This document shows positions 20,625 to 20,641 of a stretch of DNA of 20,641 nt, piece by piece. A model generated the notes under the pieces. It worked only from the letters and a program-made list of their open reading frames with translations. It did no database searches and was not told the origin of the DNA. Each line of letters begins with the position of its first letter. Within the stretch, counting starts at the first letter, position 1. The stretch covers positions 1-20,641 of the forward strand of contig JAZRKJ010000025.1 in the NCBI GenBank assembly GCA_045646245.1. Reading direction: 5' to 3'. This DNA comes from SIG607 sp045646245. Lineage in GTDB: Bacteria; Bacillota; Clostridia; Oscillospirales; Acutalibacteraceae. Position numbers and translations under genes: made by a program.

Positions 20625-20641
20625 AAAAATACGGAGTCTTT

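Overview
The window reads as chromosome of an anaerobic, moderately low-GC Firmicute, most likely an uncultured gut-type Clostridia (Oscillospirales or a neighbour). The pointers are purine-rich Shine-Dalgarno sites, sigma-A promoters with 17-bp spacers, a ferredoxin-thioredoxin reductase-like protein paired with thioredoxin, a DUF11 protein, and a secreted GH16 enzyme carrying Listeria-Bacteroides repeats. The taxonomy is inference from gene content. I found no tRNA, rRNA, CRISPR array, transposase or phage gene.

Layout: (1) 1-861, the 3' part of a Gfo/Idh/MocA oxidoreductase, closed by a perfect palindromic terminator. (2) 1037-10185, a nine-gene operon encoding every step from erythrose-4-phosphate plus PEP to phenylalanine and tyrosine. 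The order is aminotransferase, chorismate mutase-prephenate dehydratase (pheA), aroB, aroC, an aroE-aroK fusion, aroQ, aroA, prephenate dehydrogenase (tyrA) and DAHP synthase. Genes overlap or lie within 10 bp of each other, behind one strong promoter. (3) 10186-11204, an unusual tandem hairpin, then a signal-peptide-less DUF11-repeat protein with a 16-bp palindrome at its promoter. (4) 11244-13249, a two-gene minus-strand unit (SemiSWEET/PQ-loop-like membrane protein and alpha/beta hydrolase) divergent from a LysR-type regulator. (5) 13275-17281, minus strand, a Ca2+-type P-type ATPase (TTG start) and a CNNM/CorC-family transporter. The latter sits behind a strong promoter and a leader of about 190 nt with apparent structure. 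(6) 17592-18130, a minimal FTR-like iron-sulphur protein and a thioredoxin. (7) 18267-20624, a secreted multidomain GH16 beta-glucanase-like gene split by a single in-frame TAA, with a spaced direct repeat upstream of its promoter.

How the parts work together: the aro operon is a self-contained pathway module. DAHP synthase makes DAHP, AroB and AroQ give dehydroshikimate, the AroE-AroK fusion carries out two consecutive steps (reduction and phosphorylation), AroA and AroC give chorismate, PheA and TyrA split the flux, and the aminotransferase probably finishes both amino acids. The ATPase and CNNM genes suggest a divalent-cation homeostasis region. The FTR-like/Trx pair suggests ferredoxin-driven thiol reduction. 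The LysR gene probably controls its divergent neighbours. The most interesting unexplained items are the structured leader of the CNNM gene, the tandem hairpin at about 10193-10253, the unusual Cys-motif spacing of the FTR-like protein, the AroE-AroK fusion, and the interrupted GH16 gene with its candidate activator site.
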